Shown here in pieces: positions 15,745 through 23,976 of a DNA stretch of 64,000 nucleotides (position 1 is the stretch's first letter; the number at the start of each line of letters is the position of its first letter). This DNA comes from Hyphomicrobiaceae bacterium (GTDB lineage: Bacteria; Pseudomonadota; Alphaproteobacteria; Rhizobiales; Methyloligellaceae): NCBI GenBank assembly GCA_028066055.1, contig JALCBY010000013.1, positions 60,423-124,422 of the forward strand, read 5' to 3'. The notes under the pieces are model-generated. The model did no database searches, was not told the DNA's origin, and saw only the letters and a program-made list of their open reading frames with translations. Both the position numbers and the translations under genes were made by a program.

Positions 15745-16044
15745 TCCCACCCTCCCTGAAGTGTTTCATGCAGCGCCGCGGCAACTATATCCCGGCTGTT
15801 CTTGTCGAAATCCTCCGAAGCAGATGCCGCGTATTTGAGGTTAGTCCTCGTTCTTCATTTTCACCGATCAATTTAACGTCAGCAACTTCACTGCTTCACT
15901 CCCGAACATCCCGACCTACAGTTCGAAAACTGAGTTCCGGTGCAGGAAGCGACCCTTCGAATGCGATTTTTTCCAATGAGGTTGCAGTCTTGTGCTGATC
16001 CGTTATTAATTATCGATACTTGATTCTTGGATGCGAGATTTGAA
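15745..16044. promoter_or_regulatory. Divergent intergenic region between the peptide-type ABC operon and its GntR regulator
   Basis: About 300 bases with no coding potential on either strand, more AT-rich than its surroundings towards 15830-16030. It must hold the promoters of both the ABC operon (minus) and the GntR gene (plus), and presumably the regulator's operator. I see no clear long inverted repeat. The short AT-rich stretch TTATTAATTATCGATA (about 16003-16018) is a candidate promoter or operator element. Confidence 0.4.
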
Positions 16045-16752
16045 ATGTCAACAGCAATCACCATTGACGGCGGCGCGAGCGGTTCCGGCCTTGCTCCGAT
16101 TGCGATAACGAGAAAATCGGACGCGGCGTATCACACCGTCCGGCGCTCTATCGTTCTGGGGTTCTTTCGCCAGGGCGAGGCGTTACCGGAACAGAAGATC
16201 GCCCGGCAGCTAGGATGCAGTCAGGGAACGGTGCGCGAGGCTTTTCTGAAGCTCGAACGCGATGGCCTTGTGGATCGACAGGGATATGGCGGAACGATCG
16301 TCTCCTCCACCTCCATCGAGGAGGTGGCTGAGATGGCCAAAATCCGGATTCAAATCGAATGCGCCGGCATCGAACGTTCCGTTCAATCCATGTCGCCGGA
16401 CATCTTTAATGCGCTTGACACCCTCACCGTACAGATGGACAGGGCGACGCGGGACAGTGACTACTATCTCTGCAGTGAGCTGGATCGAAACTTCCATCTG
16501 ACGCTCTTTCGTCAATCCGGTCTGGCCTCGCTTGAGCCCATTCTGATCCGCTGCCAGTTGAACGTTCATCGCTTCACCTATCACCTAGCGGACGACCTGA
16601 ATTCGGATCTGGACCTGGGTGACATCCATCGCGAACTGCTCAAGACGCTGAAATCAAGCACTCCCAGGCAAGCCGCGTCTGTAATGCGATCACATATCGA
16701 GGACGTGCTGGAGCGGTGTGCACCGGAACTCGGGCAAAAAGCGCGCCGCTGA
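16045..16752 (+). CDS. GntR family transcriptional regulator, FadR/FCD type
   Basis: 235 residues from ATG 16045 (an in-frame TTG at 16027 is possible). N-terminal winged helix (about 25-90) has ALPEQKIARQLGCSQGTVREAFLKLERDGLVDRQGYGGTIV, a standard GntR recognition helix and wing. The C-terminal helical FCD domain carries the metal-binding-type residues D/N...H (DRNFHLTLFRQSG) and further His at IHRELL and RSHIEDVLE. It diverges from the peptide-type ABC operon, so it probably controls that operon in response to the transported compound or a product of it. Confidence 0.88.
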   Translation: MSTAITIDGGASGSGLAPIAITRKSDAAYHTVRRSIVLGFFRQGEALPEQKIARQLGCSQGTVREAFLKLERDGLVDRQGYGGTIVSSTSIEEVAEMAKIRIQIECAGIERSVQSMSPDIFNALDTLTVQMDRATRDSDYYLCSELDRNFHLTLFRQSGLASLEPILIRCQLNVHRFTYHLADDLNSDLDLGDIHRELLKTLKSSTPRQAASVMRSHIEDVLERCAPELGQKARR

Positions 16753-16871
16753 GCCACACGCATTCAGAGATCGGACCTGGAATCTTCCCGCGCGCCTTCC
16801 GGCTCGTCGGAGCCTTCTTTCTGCCCCTGCCGACCTTGAGCAGGCGTCACCCGCGGGGTATCACGATGTGG

Positions 16872-16912
16872 GGCCCCGTAGCTCAGCCGGATAAAGCATC
16901 AGGTTCCAAATC
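16872..16912 (+). pseudogene. 5' half of a tRNA-Arg gene (remnant)
   Basis: Forty-one bases match the 5' half of the intact tRNA-Arg(CCT) at 18024-18100 at 38 positions: acceptor 5' strand, D arm and most of the anticodon arm. Identity stops abruptly in the anticodon stem, and the T arm and acceptor 3' strand are absent. One mismatch falls at the third anticodon base (CCA in place of CCT). The rest of the 474-base gap from 16753 to 17226 shows no other gene. Confidence 0.75.
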
Positions 16913-17226
16913 GAAATGCACCGCGTTTCGGTACGTCACAGTTCGGGATTTCAGCCAGCACAAACATCCTTTCGAGACGACTCAAGAACGACATGCATGT
17001 CGGGCGTGTCGGCCAATACCGAATGTCGATATCGGCGCTTATCGGGTCGTTAGCCTCGCTCTCTTGCATTGCTGTTTTTTGTGACTTTGGGCGGCGCGCA
17101 ATCCAAAGCAGGATTTTCATCTTCGACACACAAACGAACCGAAGCAAAAATACTCCAAGCGAGGAGATAGTTTAAGTATGCTCGGGGCACAGACCTGAAA
17201 CGTAAATCGTTCTTGGGGGAACGCTC

Positions 17227-17733
17227 ATGTCATTGTCCTGGAGCAGCTGGTTGGTGTTCGGCGCGCTACTCGTTTACGGACTCACATTCATCGCGCCTGC
17301 GAACGCGCAAGGCGCTCCAGCAAGTGCATTCGAACGTCAGGTTTTTCAATTGACCAATCAAGCCCGCGCCAGAGGCGCCGTCTGCGGCGGCATCCGCAGG
17401 CCCCCGGCCCCTCCCCTGATCTGGAATTCCGGGCTTGGCCGTGCGGCTCGGCAATGGAGCCGCCATCAGGCGTCGACCGGTCGGCTTTCTCACAACCGGA
17501 TGCGTCAGCGCATTCAAGCTGTTCAACTTAAGGCGTGCGGCAAGCGGCTCAACTGGGGCGAGAATGTTGCCTACAACGCTTCGCCCCAGCGCGTGGTGCA
17601 GCGCTGGCTGCGCAGCGCAAGCCACTGCAAGAACATCATGAACCCAATGTTCCGTATGGTCGGTGTGGGAATGGTGCAAAAGGGAAAACGGCAGTACTAC
17701 ACCCAGCTCTTTCACTCCAGTCCCGGTTGTTAG
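17227..17733 (+). CDS. Secreted CAP/SCP-domain protein
   Basis: 168 residues with a signal peptide ending at APANA and one CAP (SCP/PR1, Pfam CAP) domain over about 35-165. The expected cavity residues are visible: LSHNRM (His), NWGENVAYN (Glu) and SHCKNIMNP (His). Several Cys suggest disulfides in the periplasm or outside the cell. AGxxxGGGGGA-like binding site sits before ATG 17227. It lies alone between a tRNA-Arg fragment and the intact tRNA-Arg gene, which suggests arrival by or survival of a small insertion. A diverged CAP lipoprotein is encoded at about 50.1 kb. The biochemical role of bacterial CAP proteins is not known. Confidence 0.85.
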   Translation: MSLSWSSWLVFGALLVYGLTFIAPANAQGAPASAFERQVFQLTNQARARGAVCGGIRRPPAPPLIWNSGLGRAARQWSRHQASTGRLSHNRMRQRIQAVQLKACGKRLNWGENVAYNASPQRVVQRWLRSASHCKNIMNPMFRMVGVGMVQKGKRQYYTQLFHSSPGC

Positions 17734-18023
17734 AACTTGTTCTACACACCGTTAGTCACCCCGATGAAAGCCAGGCCCGTTGTTCGCGCAGCGTTGTCGT
17801 CAAGCGAGGAAGAGAAAATCATCCCTCTCCTGCCCCATGGGGTATAAGCCTCACGAGGCCCGGAAGAGGACAGCCGGAACCGCCACAACGGCTGCACCAG
17901 CTGGAATTTTCTGGAAACCTGCCGTAAGAAGGCTGTCAGCCAACAGGGCGTCACGCGTTGTCGCTGCCACAAGGCAAAATCAGGAATACACATTTTCTGC
18001 TAAGCTATCGAAGCAGCAAGAAA

Positions 18024-18100
18024 GGCCCCGTAGCTCAGCCGGATAGAGCATCAGATTCCTAATCTGAGGGTCGCAGGTTCGAGTCCTGCCGGGGTCACCA
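18024..18100 (+). tRNA. tRNA-Arg (anticodon CCT)
   Basis: A 77-base cloverleaf. Acceptor GGCCCCG pairs with CGGGGTC (one G-U), the D arm is AGCTC...GAGC, the anticodon stem TCAGA/TCTGA encloses loop TTCCTAA with anticodon CCT, and the T arm GCAGG-TTCGAGT-CCTGC follows. Discriminator A and an encoded CCA end the gene. It reads AGG codons. Confidence 0.96.
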
Positions 18101-18135
18101 GCAAGTCTGCGGCGTTACATGCTGCCATCAGTCCA

Positions 18136-18738
18136 CTATTCGGAAAGATCGGACCGGGTGTCGATATCCTCGAACGCCACCCCGTCATCCACAGATACCG
18201 CAAGAGTATCGTCAGGGTTCGCGGCGATCAGCGCCTTCGCGCCCCTGTCCCCTGTCAGCGACAGAAGGTCGGGAAAGAACCGCCGCGGCCAGATCACCGG
18301 GTTCCCCTGCCGGCCATCGGTCCCGGCAGGATACGTAATCTTGTGGCAGTCTTCGTTCTCGAAGGCACCCACAAGCCGGTCGACAAGTCCGGTGGTCACG
18401 CCCGGCATGTCTCCCAGAACAATCATCGCACCCGAGGCATCTCCGTCCACCACGGCAACCCCGCATGCCAGAGACGCCGCCATGCCGGACCGGAAGTCCG
18501 GATTGCGCGCGAATTCAAGCTTCATGTCCGACAGCGCGTCTTCAACCCGTTCTGACTCAAACCCTGTCACGACGACGGTTGCGGCAAGGCTGCTCGCGAC
18601 GACACGCTCGGCCACACGACGAACGAGTGGTACGCCATCAATCTCGACAAGCAGCTTGTTCTCATCGCCGAAACGCGATGATGTGCCCGCTGCAAGCAGC
18701 ACGCCCCACACCGCTGCGCTTTTCCGGGCATGCGTCAC
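18136..18738 (-). CDS. mocA: Molybdenum cofactor cytidylyltransferase-like protein (MocA/MobA-like NTP transferase)
   Basis: 200 residues with the nucleotidyltransferase signature LLAAGTSSRFGDENKLLVEIDG near the N-terminus, GDMPGV for metal binding and GNPVIWPR further on. MocA makes the cytosine dinucleotide form of molybdopterin used by enzymes of the xanthine oxidase family. That fits its position as the last gene of the minus-strand coxG-xdhC-mocA group, beside coxSML. Guanylyl-transferring MobA is less likely because of this context. Confidence 0.8.
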   Translation of the reverse strand: MTHARKSAAVWGVLLAAGTSSRFGDENKLLVEIDGVPLVRRVAERVVASSLAATVVVTGFESERVEDALSDMKLEFARNPDFRSGMAASLACGVAVVDGDASGAMIVLGDMPGVTTGLVDRLVGAFENEDCHKITYPAGTDGRQGNPVIWPRRFFPDLLSLTGDRGAKALIAANPDDTLAVSVDDGVAFEDIDTRSDLSE

Positions 18739-18741
18739 GCA

Positions 18742-19431
18742 TTACTCCCCGGGCGCCGTCCGCAAGTCCCGGACCACTTCGGCAATGATCGAAAGCGCGA
18801 TCTCCGCCGGGCTCACCGAGCCGATGTCAAGGCCGACAGGTCCGTGGATACGCCCGAATTCCGCCTCCGCACACCCCTTCTCCTTCAGCCGTTCAAGCCG
18901 CTTTGCATGCGAACGGCTGCTCCCCAGCGCACCGATGTAGAAACAATCGCTATCAAGCGCCGCACCCAATGCCTCGTCGTCGATGTCGGGCACATGGGCG
19001 AGACACACCACGCCGCAGCGGCGATCGAGACCGATTTTTTCCAACGCTTCACCCGGCCACTCGGTGATGATGTCTACATCGCGGAACCGCTCCTCGGTGG
19101 CGAACGCCGTGCGCGGATCGACCACGACCGGTTCGATTCCCACCTCCCGGGCCAACCGGACCAGCACCTGCCCGATATGCGTGGCACCGATGATCATGAT
19201 CCGGGGCGCCGGAAGAAACGCCTGGAAAAAAAGTTCGCCTTTGACGGTCTCGACGATCTTGCTGCGTCCGGACCGGAAGCATTCTCCAAGTATCGCCGCG
19301 TGCTCATGGCCCGCATCAAGCCCATCCTCGCTGACAAGCTCTTCATCCCCGCCACCGAGTGGCGTAATCAGGACAAGCGCCCGCCTGTCGCGCCGCGCGT
19401 CAAGCACGGCCGTAAGTGTGTTCTTTTGCAT
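18742..19431 (-). CDS. XdhC-like molybdenum enzyme maturation factor, C-terminal (Rossmann) domain protein
   Basis: 229 residues. After a variable N-terminal part, residues from about 70 show APRIMIIGATHIGQVLVRLAREVG (Rossmann-type), DPRTAFATEERF, and IGALGSSRSHAKRLERL with IHGPVGLDIGSVSPAEIALSI, the full XdhC_C signature. XdhC proteins bind the molybdenum cofactor, protect or sulfurate it and load it into apo-hydroxylases. The gene starts 6 bases after the XdhC N-domain gene, so the usual single protein is split into two here, as in the cox-type CoxI/CoxF organisation. Likely client: CoxL encoded in this locus. Confidence 0.87.
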   Translation of the reverse strand: MQKNTLTAVLDARRDRRALVLITPLGGGDEELVSEDGLDAGHEHAAILGECFRSGRSKIVETVKGELFFQAFLPAPRIMIIGATHIGQVLVRLAREVGIEPVVVDPRTAFATEERFRDVDIITEWPGEALEKIGLDRRCGVVCLAHVPDIDDEALGAALDSDCFYIGALGSSRSHAKRLERLKEKGCAEAEFGRIHGPVGLDIGSVSPAEIALSIIAEVVRDLRTAPGE

Positions 19432-19437
19432 CTGCGG

Positions 19438-19749
19438 CTATCCGAACTTTTCCACGAGGACCCGGATGCGGCCACCACAGGCAAGCCCGACGCCCCATGC
19501 GGTTTCGTTGGCTACGCCGAACTCCAGGAGTTCGGGTTCACCGGAGGCAATGACATCTTCCGCCCGGGCAATCACTTCTGCCTCGACACACCCGCCGGAG
19601 ACCGATCCAGCGAAATCTCCCTTCGAGTCGATTGCCAAGTGCCCACCGACAGGCACAGGAGCCGACCCCCAGGTCTCCACCACGGTTGCCAGCGCAACCT
19701 CGCGCCCCTCATCGATCCAGCTTTTCGCCATTTCCAGCGTCGTACTCAT
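19438..19749 (-). CDS. XdhC/CoxI N-terminal domain protein
   Basis: 103 residues, matching the short XdhC_CoxI domain: ALATVVETWGSAPVPVGGHLAID, GSVSGGCVEAEV and the conserved GVGLACGGRIRVLVE ending. It is the separate N-terminal half of a molybdenum cofactor insertase, working with the C-domain protein encoded next. Its ATG overlaps the coxG stop (ATGA), indicating translational coupling. Confidence 0.87.
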   Translation of the reverse strand: MSTTLEMAKSWIDEGREVALATVVETWGSAPVPVGGHLAIDSKGDFAGSVSGGCVEAEVIARAEDVIASGEPELLEFGVANETAWGVGLACGGRIRVLVEKFG

Positions 19750-20204
19750 GATGTCCCCCCATCCTCGCCTGAGACGATCTTGCGGAAATTCTCGAAGAAC
19801 GCCGCCGCCAGAGACCGCGCCGAACTGTCGACAAGACGACTGCCGAGTTGCGCGAGCTTCCCTCCCACAGTGGCATTGACGTCGTAGTGGAGGACGGTCG
19901 CATTGCCATCTTCGCTCAGGCGGACGGACGCTTCTCCGCGCGCGAATCCGGCGGCACCGCCCTTGCCCTGTCCCTTAAGGGTATAACTCTCGGGCGGATT
20001 GAGATCCGACAATGTTACATCGCCCCGGAATCGCGCTTTTACCGGGCCGATCTTGGCCCGCACCACCGCACTCAATTCGGTGTCTGACACTTTTTCCAGT
20101 TCCTCGCAGCCCGGGATGGACTGGCGCAGGATATCCGGATCGTTGAGCGCCGCGTAGACGGCTTCGCGCGGCGCGCCGATGCGTATTTCCTCGGTAAGCT
20201 TCAT
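19746..20204 (-). CDS. coxG: CoxG-like SRPBCC protein (carbon monoxide dehydrogenase subunit G family)
   Basis: 152 residues, beginning MKLTEEIRIGAPREAVYAALNDPDILRQSIPGCEELE and containing GPVKARFRGDVTLSD and YDVNATVGGKLAQLGSRL, the usual CoxG signature. CoxG proteins anchor the cox-type hydroxylase to the cytoplasmic membrane and may assist in electron transfer to quinone. It is the first gene of the minus-strand accessory group, divergent from coxSML. Confidence 0.9.
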   Translation of the reverse strand: MKLTEEIRIGAPREAVYAALNDPDILRQSIPGCEELEKVSDTELSAVVRAKIGPVKARFRGDVTLSDLNPPESYTLKGQGKGGAAGFARGEASVRLSEDGNATVLHYDVNATVGGKLAQLGSRLVDSSARSLAAAFFENFRKIVSGEDGGTS

Positions 20205-20355
20205 TTCAATTCCTTGTGGCGCGTCGAAGGCCGCTGTCTCTTAAATGCGAAGAACAGCAGCAATTCTCGCGATGATTGTTCTCAAAGAGCGTTTCGTGAT
20301 GTATTTTCGTTGTACTTTCCCGCCTGCCACCCCCGCATTGGAGTTTGCCGCAGTT
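20205..20355. promoter_or_regulatory. Divergent promoter region between coxG and coxS
   Basis: 151 bases separating the two cox transcripts. For coxS, TTGTTC (20277-20282) and GTATTT (20301-20306) are spaced by 18 bases and could be -35 and -10 boxes, with a start site around 20313. No regulator gene lies next to it. An in-frame upstream extension of coxS runs through the region but adds residues unlike any CoxS N-terminus. Confidence 0.3.
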
Positions 20356-20823
20356 ATGCCTGTTATATCCCTGACCGTGAACGGTAATCCAGTCACCGTG
20401 GACGTTGAAGCGCGCGCGTTACTTTCGCGGGTGCTGCGCGACCAACTCGACCTCACCGGCACCCATGTAGGTTGCGACACCAGTCAATGCGGCGCCTGTG
20501 TCGTCCATGTCGACGGCAAGCCGGTGAAAAGCTGCACCATGCTTGCGGTTCAGGCCGACGGCGAAAACATCACCACCATCGAAGGCCTCGCCAAAGACGG
20601 CAAACTGCACCCCATGCAGGAGGCGTTCCGGGAAAACCATGGTCTGCAATGCGGGTTCTGTACGCCCGGAATGATCATGACCGCGGTTGCACTCGCGGAT
20701 GAAAACCCGGAACTCGATGAAATGTCCGTGCGCAAGGGGCTTGAGGGGAACCTGTGCCGCTGCACCGGCTATCAGAATATCATTCACGCCGTTCTCGACG
20801 GTGCCAAGGCAATGCGCAGCTAG
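20356..20823 (+). CDS. coxS: Form II CO dehydrogenase-like hydroxylase, small [2Fe-2S] subunit
   Basis: 155 residues from ATG 20356 ([10 protein letters not shown]), the normal length. Plant-type [2Fe-2S] cluster ligands C40, C45, C48 and C60 ([10 protein letters not shown]...SC), and the second cluster with C99, C102, C134 and C136 (CGFC...CRC) are complete. It passes electrons from the molybdenum site on CoxL towards FAD on CoxM. Followed after 12 bases by coxM and coxL. The order S-M-L differs from the classic M-S-L of form I CO dehydrogenase. Confidence 0.93.
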   Translation: MPVISLTVNGNPVTVDVEARALLSRVLRDQLDLTGTHVGCDTSQCGACVVHVDGKPVKSCTMLAVQADGENITTIEGLAKDGKLHPMQEAFRENHGLQCGFCTPGMIMTAVALADENPELDEMSVRKGLEGNLCRCTGYQNIIHAVLDGAKAMRS

Positions 20824-20835
20824 AGGCTACCCTCC

Positions 20836-21630
20836 ATGTACGATTTTACATATCACCGACCGGAAACCCTGGCCGACGCGGAAAAGATGTTTGCGGACGC
20901 CGACGACGGGCAATACATCGCGGGCGGCCAGACGATGGTTCCGGTGATGAAACAACGGCTGGCAATGCCATCGGACATCATCGATCTTGAAAGGATCAGC
21001 GACCTCAAGGGCATTTCCCGTGACGGGAACGTGCTCAGCATCGGCGCCATGACCACCCATGCCGAGGTTGCAGGTTCAGGCGACGTTGCGAAGGCCATAC
21101 CGGCGCTGGCGCGCCTCGCCGACGATATTGGCGATCCCGCAGTACGCAACCGCGGCACCCTCGGCGGCTCCATCGCCAACAACGACCCGGCGGCGGACTA
21201 CCCGGCTGCCCTGGTCGGGCTAGGCGCCACAATCCACACGACTTCACGCGAGATTCCGGCGGACGACTTCTTTACCGGCCTGTTCGAGACGGCTCTTGAG
21301 GAGGGCGAGGTGATCGTAAAGGTCTCGATCCCCGTTCCCGATAAGGCGGGCTATGTGAAATTTCCCCAACCTGCCTCGCGCTTTGCGCTCGTCGGCGTGT
21401 TCGTGGCGCAGATCGGAGATAGCGTCCGCGTTGCCGCAACCGGGGCGGGACCCTGTGTGTTTCGCGTCGAAGCGATGGAGAAGGCGCTTGAGAAGGATTT
21501 TTCCGCCAGCGCGCTGAAGGGCATCTCAGTTCCCGGCGAAGGGCTCAACAACGACATTCATGCGTCGGCAGATTATCGCGCGAGCCTCATTTCGACCCTG
21601 GCAAGGCGCGCCGTCGCCGCAGCAGAGTAA
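20836..21630 (+). CDS. coxM: Form II CO dehydrogenase-like hydroxylase, FAD-binding medium subunit
   Basis: 264 residues with both FAD-binding signatures of the family: YIAGGQTMVPVMKQR near residue 30 and RNRGTLGGSIANNDPAADYPA near 105-125. The CO_deh_flav_C domain follows (FALVGVFVAQIGDSVRVAATGAG). It carries electrons from the FeS subunit to FAD and on to the respiratory chain. Just 13 bases separate it from the coxL start. Confidence 0.93.
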   Translation: MYDFTYHRPETLADAEKMFADADDGQYIAGGQTMVPVMKQRLAMPSDIIDLERISDLKGISRDGNVLSIGAMTTHAEVAGSGDVAKAIPALARLADDIGDPAVRNRGTLGGSIANNDPAADYPAALVGLGATIHTTSREIPADDFFTGLFETALEEGEVIVKVSIPVPDKAGYVKFPQPASRFALVGVFVAQIGDSVRVAATGAGPCVFRVEAMEKALEKDFSASALKGISVPGEGLNNDIHASADYRASLISTLARRAVAAAE

Positions 21631-21643
21631 TCGGACCAGAACA

Positions 21644-23974
21644 ATGGAAAAATATGGAATAGGACAACCCGTTCGCCGCAAGGAAGACGCGCGCTTCATT
21701 ACCGGAGCCGGCACCTATATCGATGACGTCGCAGCCGAAAACATGGCGCATGCTTTCGTTCTGCGCTCTCCTTTCGCGCATGCGAAAATCCTGAATATCG
21801 ATACGAGCGAGGCTGAAAACATGCCGGGCGTCCTCGGCATCATCACGGGTCAGGACTGGGCCGCCGAGGGCTTCGCCACCATGCCGACAAAGGCGGCCAT
21901 TTCAAAGAAGATCGACGGTTCGCCTCTCAATCAGCCGCCACGCCATTGCTTTGCGATCGATCGTGCGCGCTATATCGGCGAACCGGTAGCGGTGGTCATA
22001 GCCGAGACCCGTGAACAGGCCCAGGACGCCGCAGAACTGGTTGAAGTGGACTATGAGGATTTGCCCGCCGTAATCGATGCGCGAAAGGCGCTGGCGGAAG
22101 ATACACCCCGTATCTGGGACAATATCGAAGGGAATGTCTGCCTCGACTTCGAGCTTGGCGACAAGGATGCAACCGAGAAAGCATTCGCGAATGCCGACCA
22201 TGTTGTCTCGTTGGAGCTTGTCAACAACCGCGTCACCGCGGCACCGATCGAACCGCGCGGCGCCGTCGCGGAATATGACGCGACGACCGACAGCTACAAA
22301 CTGCAGAATGCCACGCAGAATGTGCATGCCAACCGCACGACATTTGCCGATGTACTGAAGATCGACGCAGAGTCACTCCATCACCTTGCTCCGGATGTGG
22401 GTGGCGGATTCGGCGCCAAGAACAGCAGCTACCCTGAACCGCCGATTCTGCTTTACGCTGCGAAAAAGTTCGGGCGTCCCATGAAGTGGGTCAACGACCG
22501 CAACGAGGGTTTTCAGTCTGACACCCATGGCCGTGCACAATTCTCGAAAGTCGAGCTTGCACTCGACAAGGACGGCAAGTTCCTGGGTCTGCGGACGCGC
22601 ACGGTCGGTGACCTCGGGGCCTATTGCTGGACCAACGGTCCCTTCACACCGACCGGCGGGTCGGCGCGGACCCAAGGCGGCCCGTACAATATTCCCGCGA
22701 TGTATTATTCGGCTGTCGCAGCCTTCACCAATACCATGCCGACGGATCCCTATCGTGGCGCCGGACGGCCCGAAGCCTCCTATCAAATCGAGCGCATCGT
22801 CCAGCACGCCGCGGATACGCTTGGCTTCGATCCCGTTGAACTGCGTCGAAAGAACCTCATGCCGACCGCCTCCCTACCGCGAAAAACGCCAATGGGTCTC
22901 GACGTGGACAGTGGCGATTTTCCGGAAGTCTTCGATCGCACGATGAAAATGACGGATCGGGAAGGTTACGCCGAACGCGTTGCCAACAGCAAAAAGAACG
23001 GCATGCGCCGCGGCTTCTCAATCGCGCCCTACCTCGAATGCTCAGGCGGGATGCCGAAGGAGTTTGCCGGCATTTCCTTCACCAAGGACGGCACGGTAAC
23101 CCTTCGCGTCGGATCTCATTCGACGGGTATGGGTCATGAGACGTCAAAACCGCAAATTCTCGCCCATACGCTGGGCGTCGATTTTGACAGAATCGATTTC
23201 ATACAGGCGGACACCAAAGCCACACCCATTGGCGGCGGACATGGCGGATCGCGCAGTCTGGAAGTCGGAGGCGCCGCCGTCCTGAAGGCGGCAAACGAAA
23301 TGCTGGACAAAGCCAAAGTGCTTGCGGCTCACCTGCTCAATTCCAATGCCGACGATATGGACTTTGCCGATGGTGTCTTCACGGACATCAAGACCGAACA
23401 GACCATCGCGATTGACGATGTCATTGCCGCATCATTCGAGCAAGGACGGTTGCCCGAAGGCATGGAGCCGGGCTGCCTTGATACCGAGTCGATCTTCGAG
23501 CGCGAGATCATCTCCTGTCCGAACGGAGCGCACGCCGCGGAAGTGGAGGTCGATCCGGAAACCGGCGCGGTGCGCGTTGAGCATTACTGGGTAATTGACG
23601 ACTTCGGCCCGATCGTCAACCCGATGCTCGCAGACGGTCAGGTCATGGGCGGCGTGGCGCAAGGTCTCGGCCAGGCGCTGATGGAAGAGATCGTCTATGA
23701 CGATGACGGCCAGCTCGTCACCGGCTCCTTCATGGATTATGCACTTCCGCGCGCCGACTCCATACCGAAGATGGAACTCGGCTATTACGAAGATGCGCCC
23801 ACCGCAAAAAACCCTCTTGGCGTCAAGGGAGCGGGAGAGGCGGGCTGCTGCGCATCGCCGCCGGCAATCGTCAATGCCGTGCTCGATGCGCTGAAAGAGG
23901 ACGGCGTCGCGCACATCGACATGCCGCTCACGCCGGAAAAAGTCTGGCGTGCCATCTCGGAAGCAAAAAAGTGA
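21644..23974 (+). CDS. coxL: Form II CO dehydrogenase-like (xanthine oxidase family) large molybdenum subunit
   Basis: 776 residues from ATG 21644 (MEKYGIGQPVRRKEDARF). Molybdopterin-contact motifs GGGFGAK (253-259), SHSTGMGHETSK and a late GVKGAGEAG with the catalytic Glu are visible. The active-site loop at 369-375 reads PYRGAGR. Form I CO dehydrogenase has AYRCSFR with a copper-binding Cys; the sequence here is the form II type (usually AYRGAGR), so CO oxidation should not be assumed. An aldehyde or aromatic/heterocyclic substrate is equally possible. Together with modABC, mocA and xdhC the window supplies a complete molybdenum route. Confidence 0.92.
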   Translation: MEKYGIGQPVRRKEDARFITGAGTYIDDVAAENMAHAFVLRSPFAHAKILNIDTSEAENMPGVLGIITGQDWAAEGFATMPTKAAISKKIDGSPLNQPPRHCFAIDRARYIGEPVAVVIAETREQAQDAAELVEVDYEDLPAVIDARKALAEDTPRIWDNIEGNVCLDFELGDKDATEKAFANADHVVSLELVNNRVTAAPIEPRGAVAEYDATTDSYKLQNATQNVHANRTTFADVLKIDAESLHHLAPDVGGGFGAKNSSYPEPPILLYAAKKFGRPMKWVNDRNEGFQSDTHGRAQFSKVELALDKDGKFLGLRTRTVGDLGAYCWTNGPFTPTGGSARTQGGPYNIPAMYYSAVAAFTNTMPTDPYRGAGRPEASYQIERIVQHAADTLGFDPVELRRKNLMPTASLPRKTPMGLDVDSGDFPEVFDRTMKMTDREGYAERVANSKKNGMRRGFSIAPYLECSGGMPKEFAGISFTKDGTVTLRVGSHSTGMGHETSKPQILAHTLGVDFDRIDFIQADTKATPIGGGHGGSRSLEVGGAAVLKAANEMLDKAKVLAAHLLNSNADDMDFADGVFTDIKTEQTIAIDDVIAASFEQGRLPEGMEPGCLDTESIFEREIISCPNGAHAAEVEVDPETGAVRVEHYWVIDDFGPIVNPMLADGQVMGGVAQGLGQALMEEIVYDDDGQLVTGSFMDYALPRADSIPKMELGYYEDAPTAKNPLGVKGAGEAGCCASPPAIVNAVLDALKEDGVAHIDMPLTPEKVWRAISEAKK

Positions 23975-23976
23975 GC

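Noticed and set aside
16872..16948. A second functional tRNA-Arg gene
   Set aside because: The sequence departs from the cloverleaf in the anticodon stem and has no T arm or acceptor 3' strand.
18730..19887. Plus-strand frame over the xdhC genes (385 codons)
   Set aside because: Antisense artefact; the minus-strand genes match XdhC domains and overlap properly.
21644..23974. Genuine form I carbon monoxide dehydrogenase
   Set aside because: The active-site loop is PYRGAGR, without the Cys of AYRCSFR, so only form II can be claimed.
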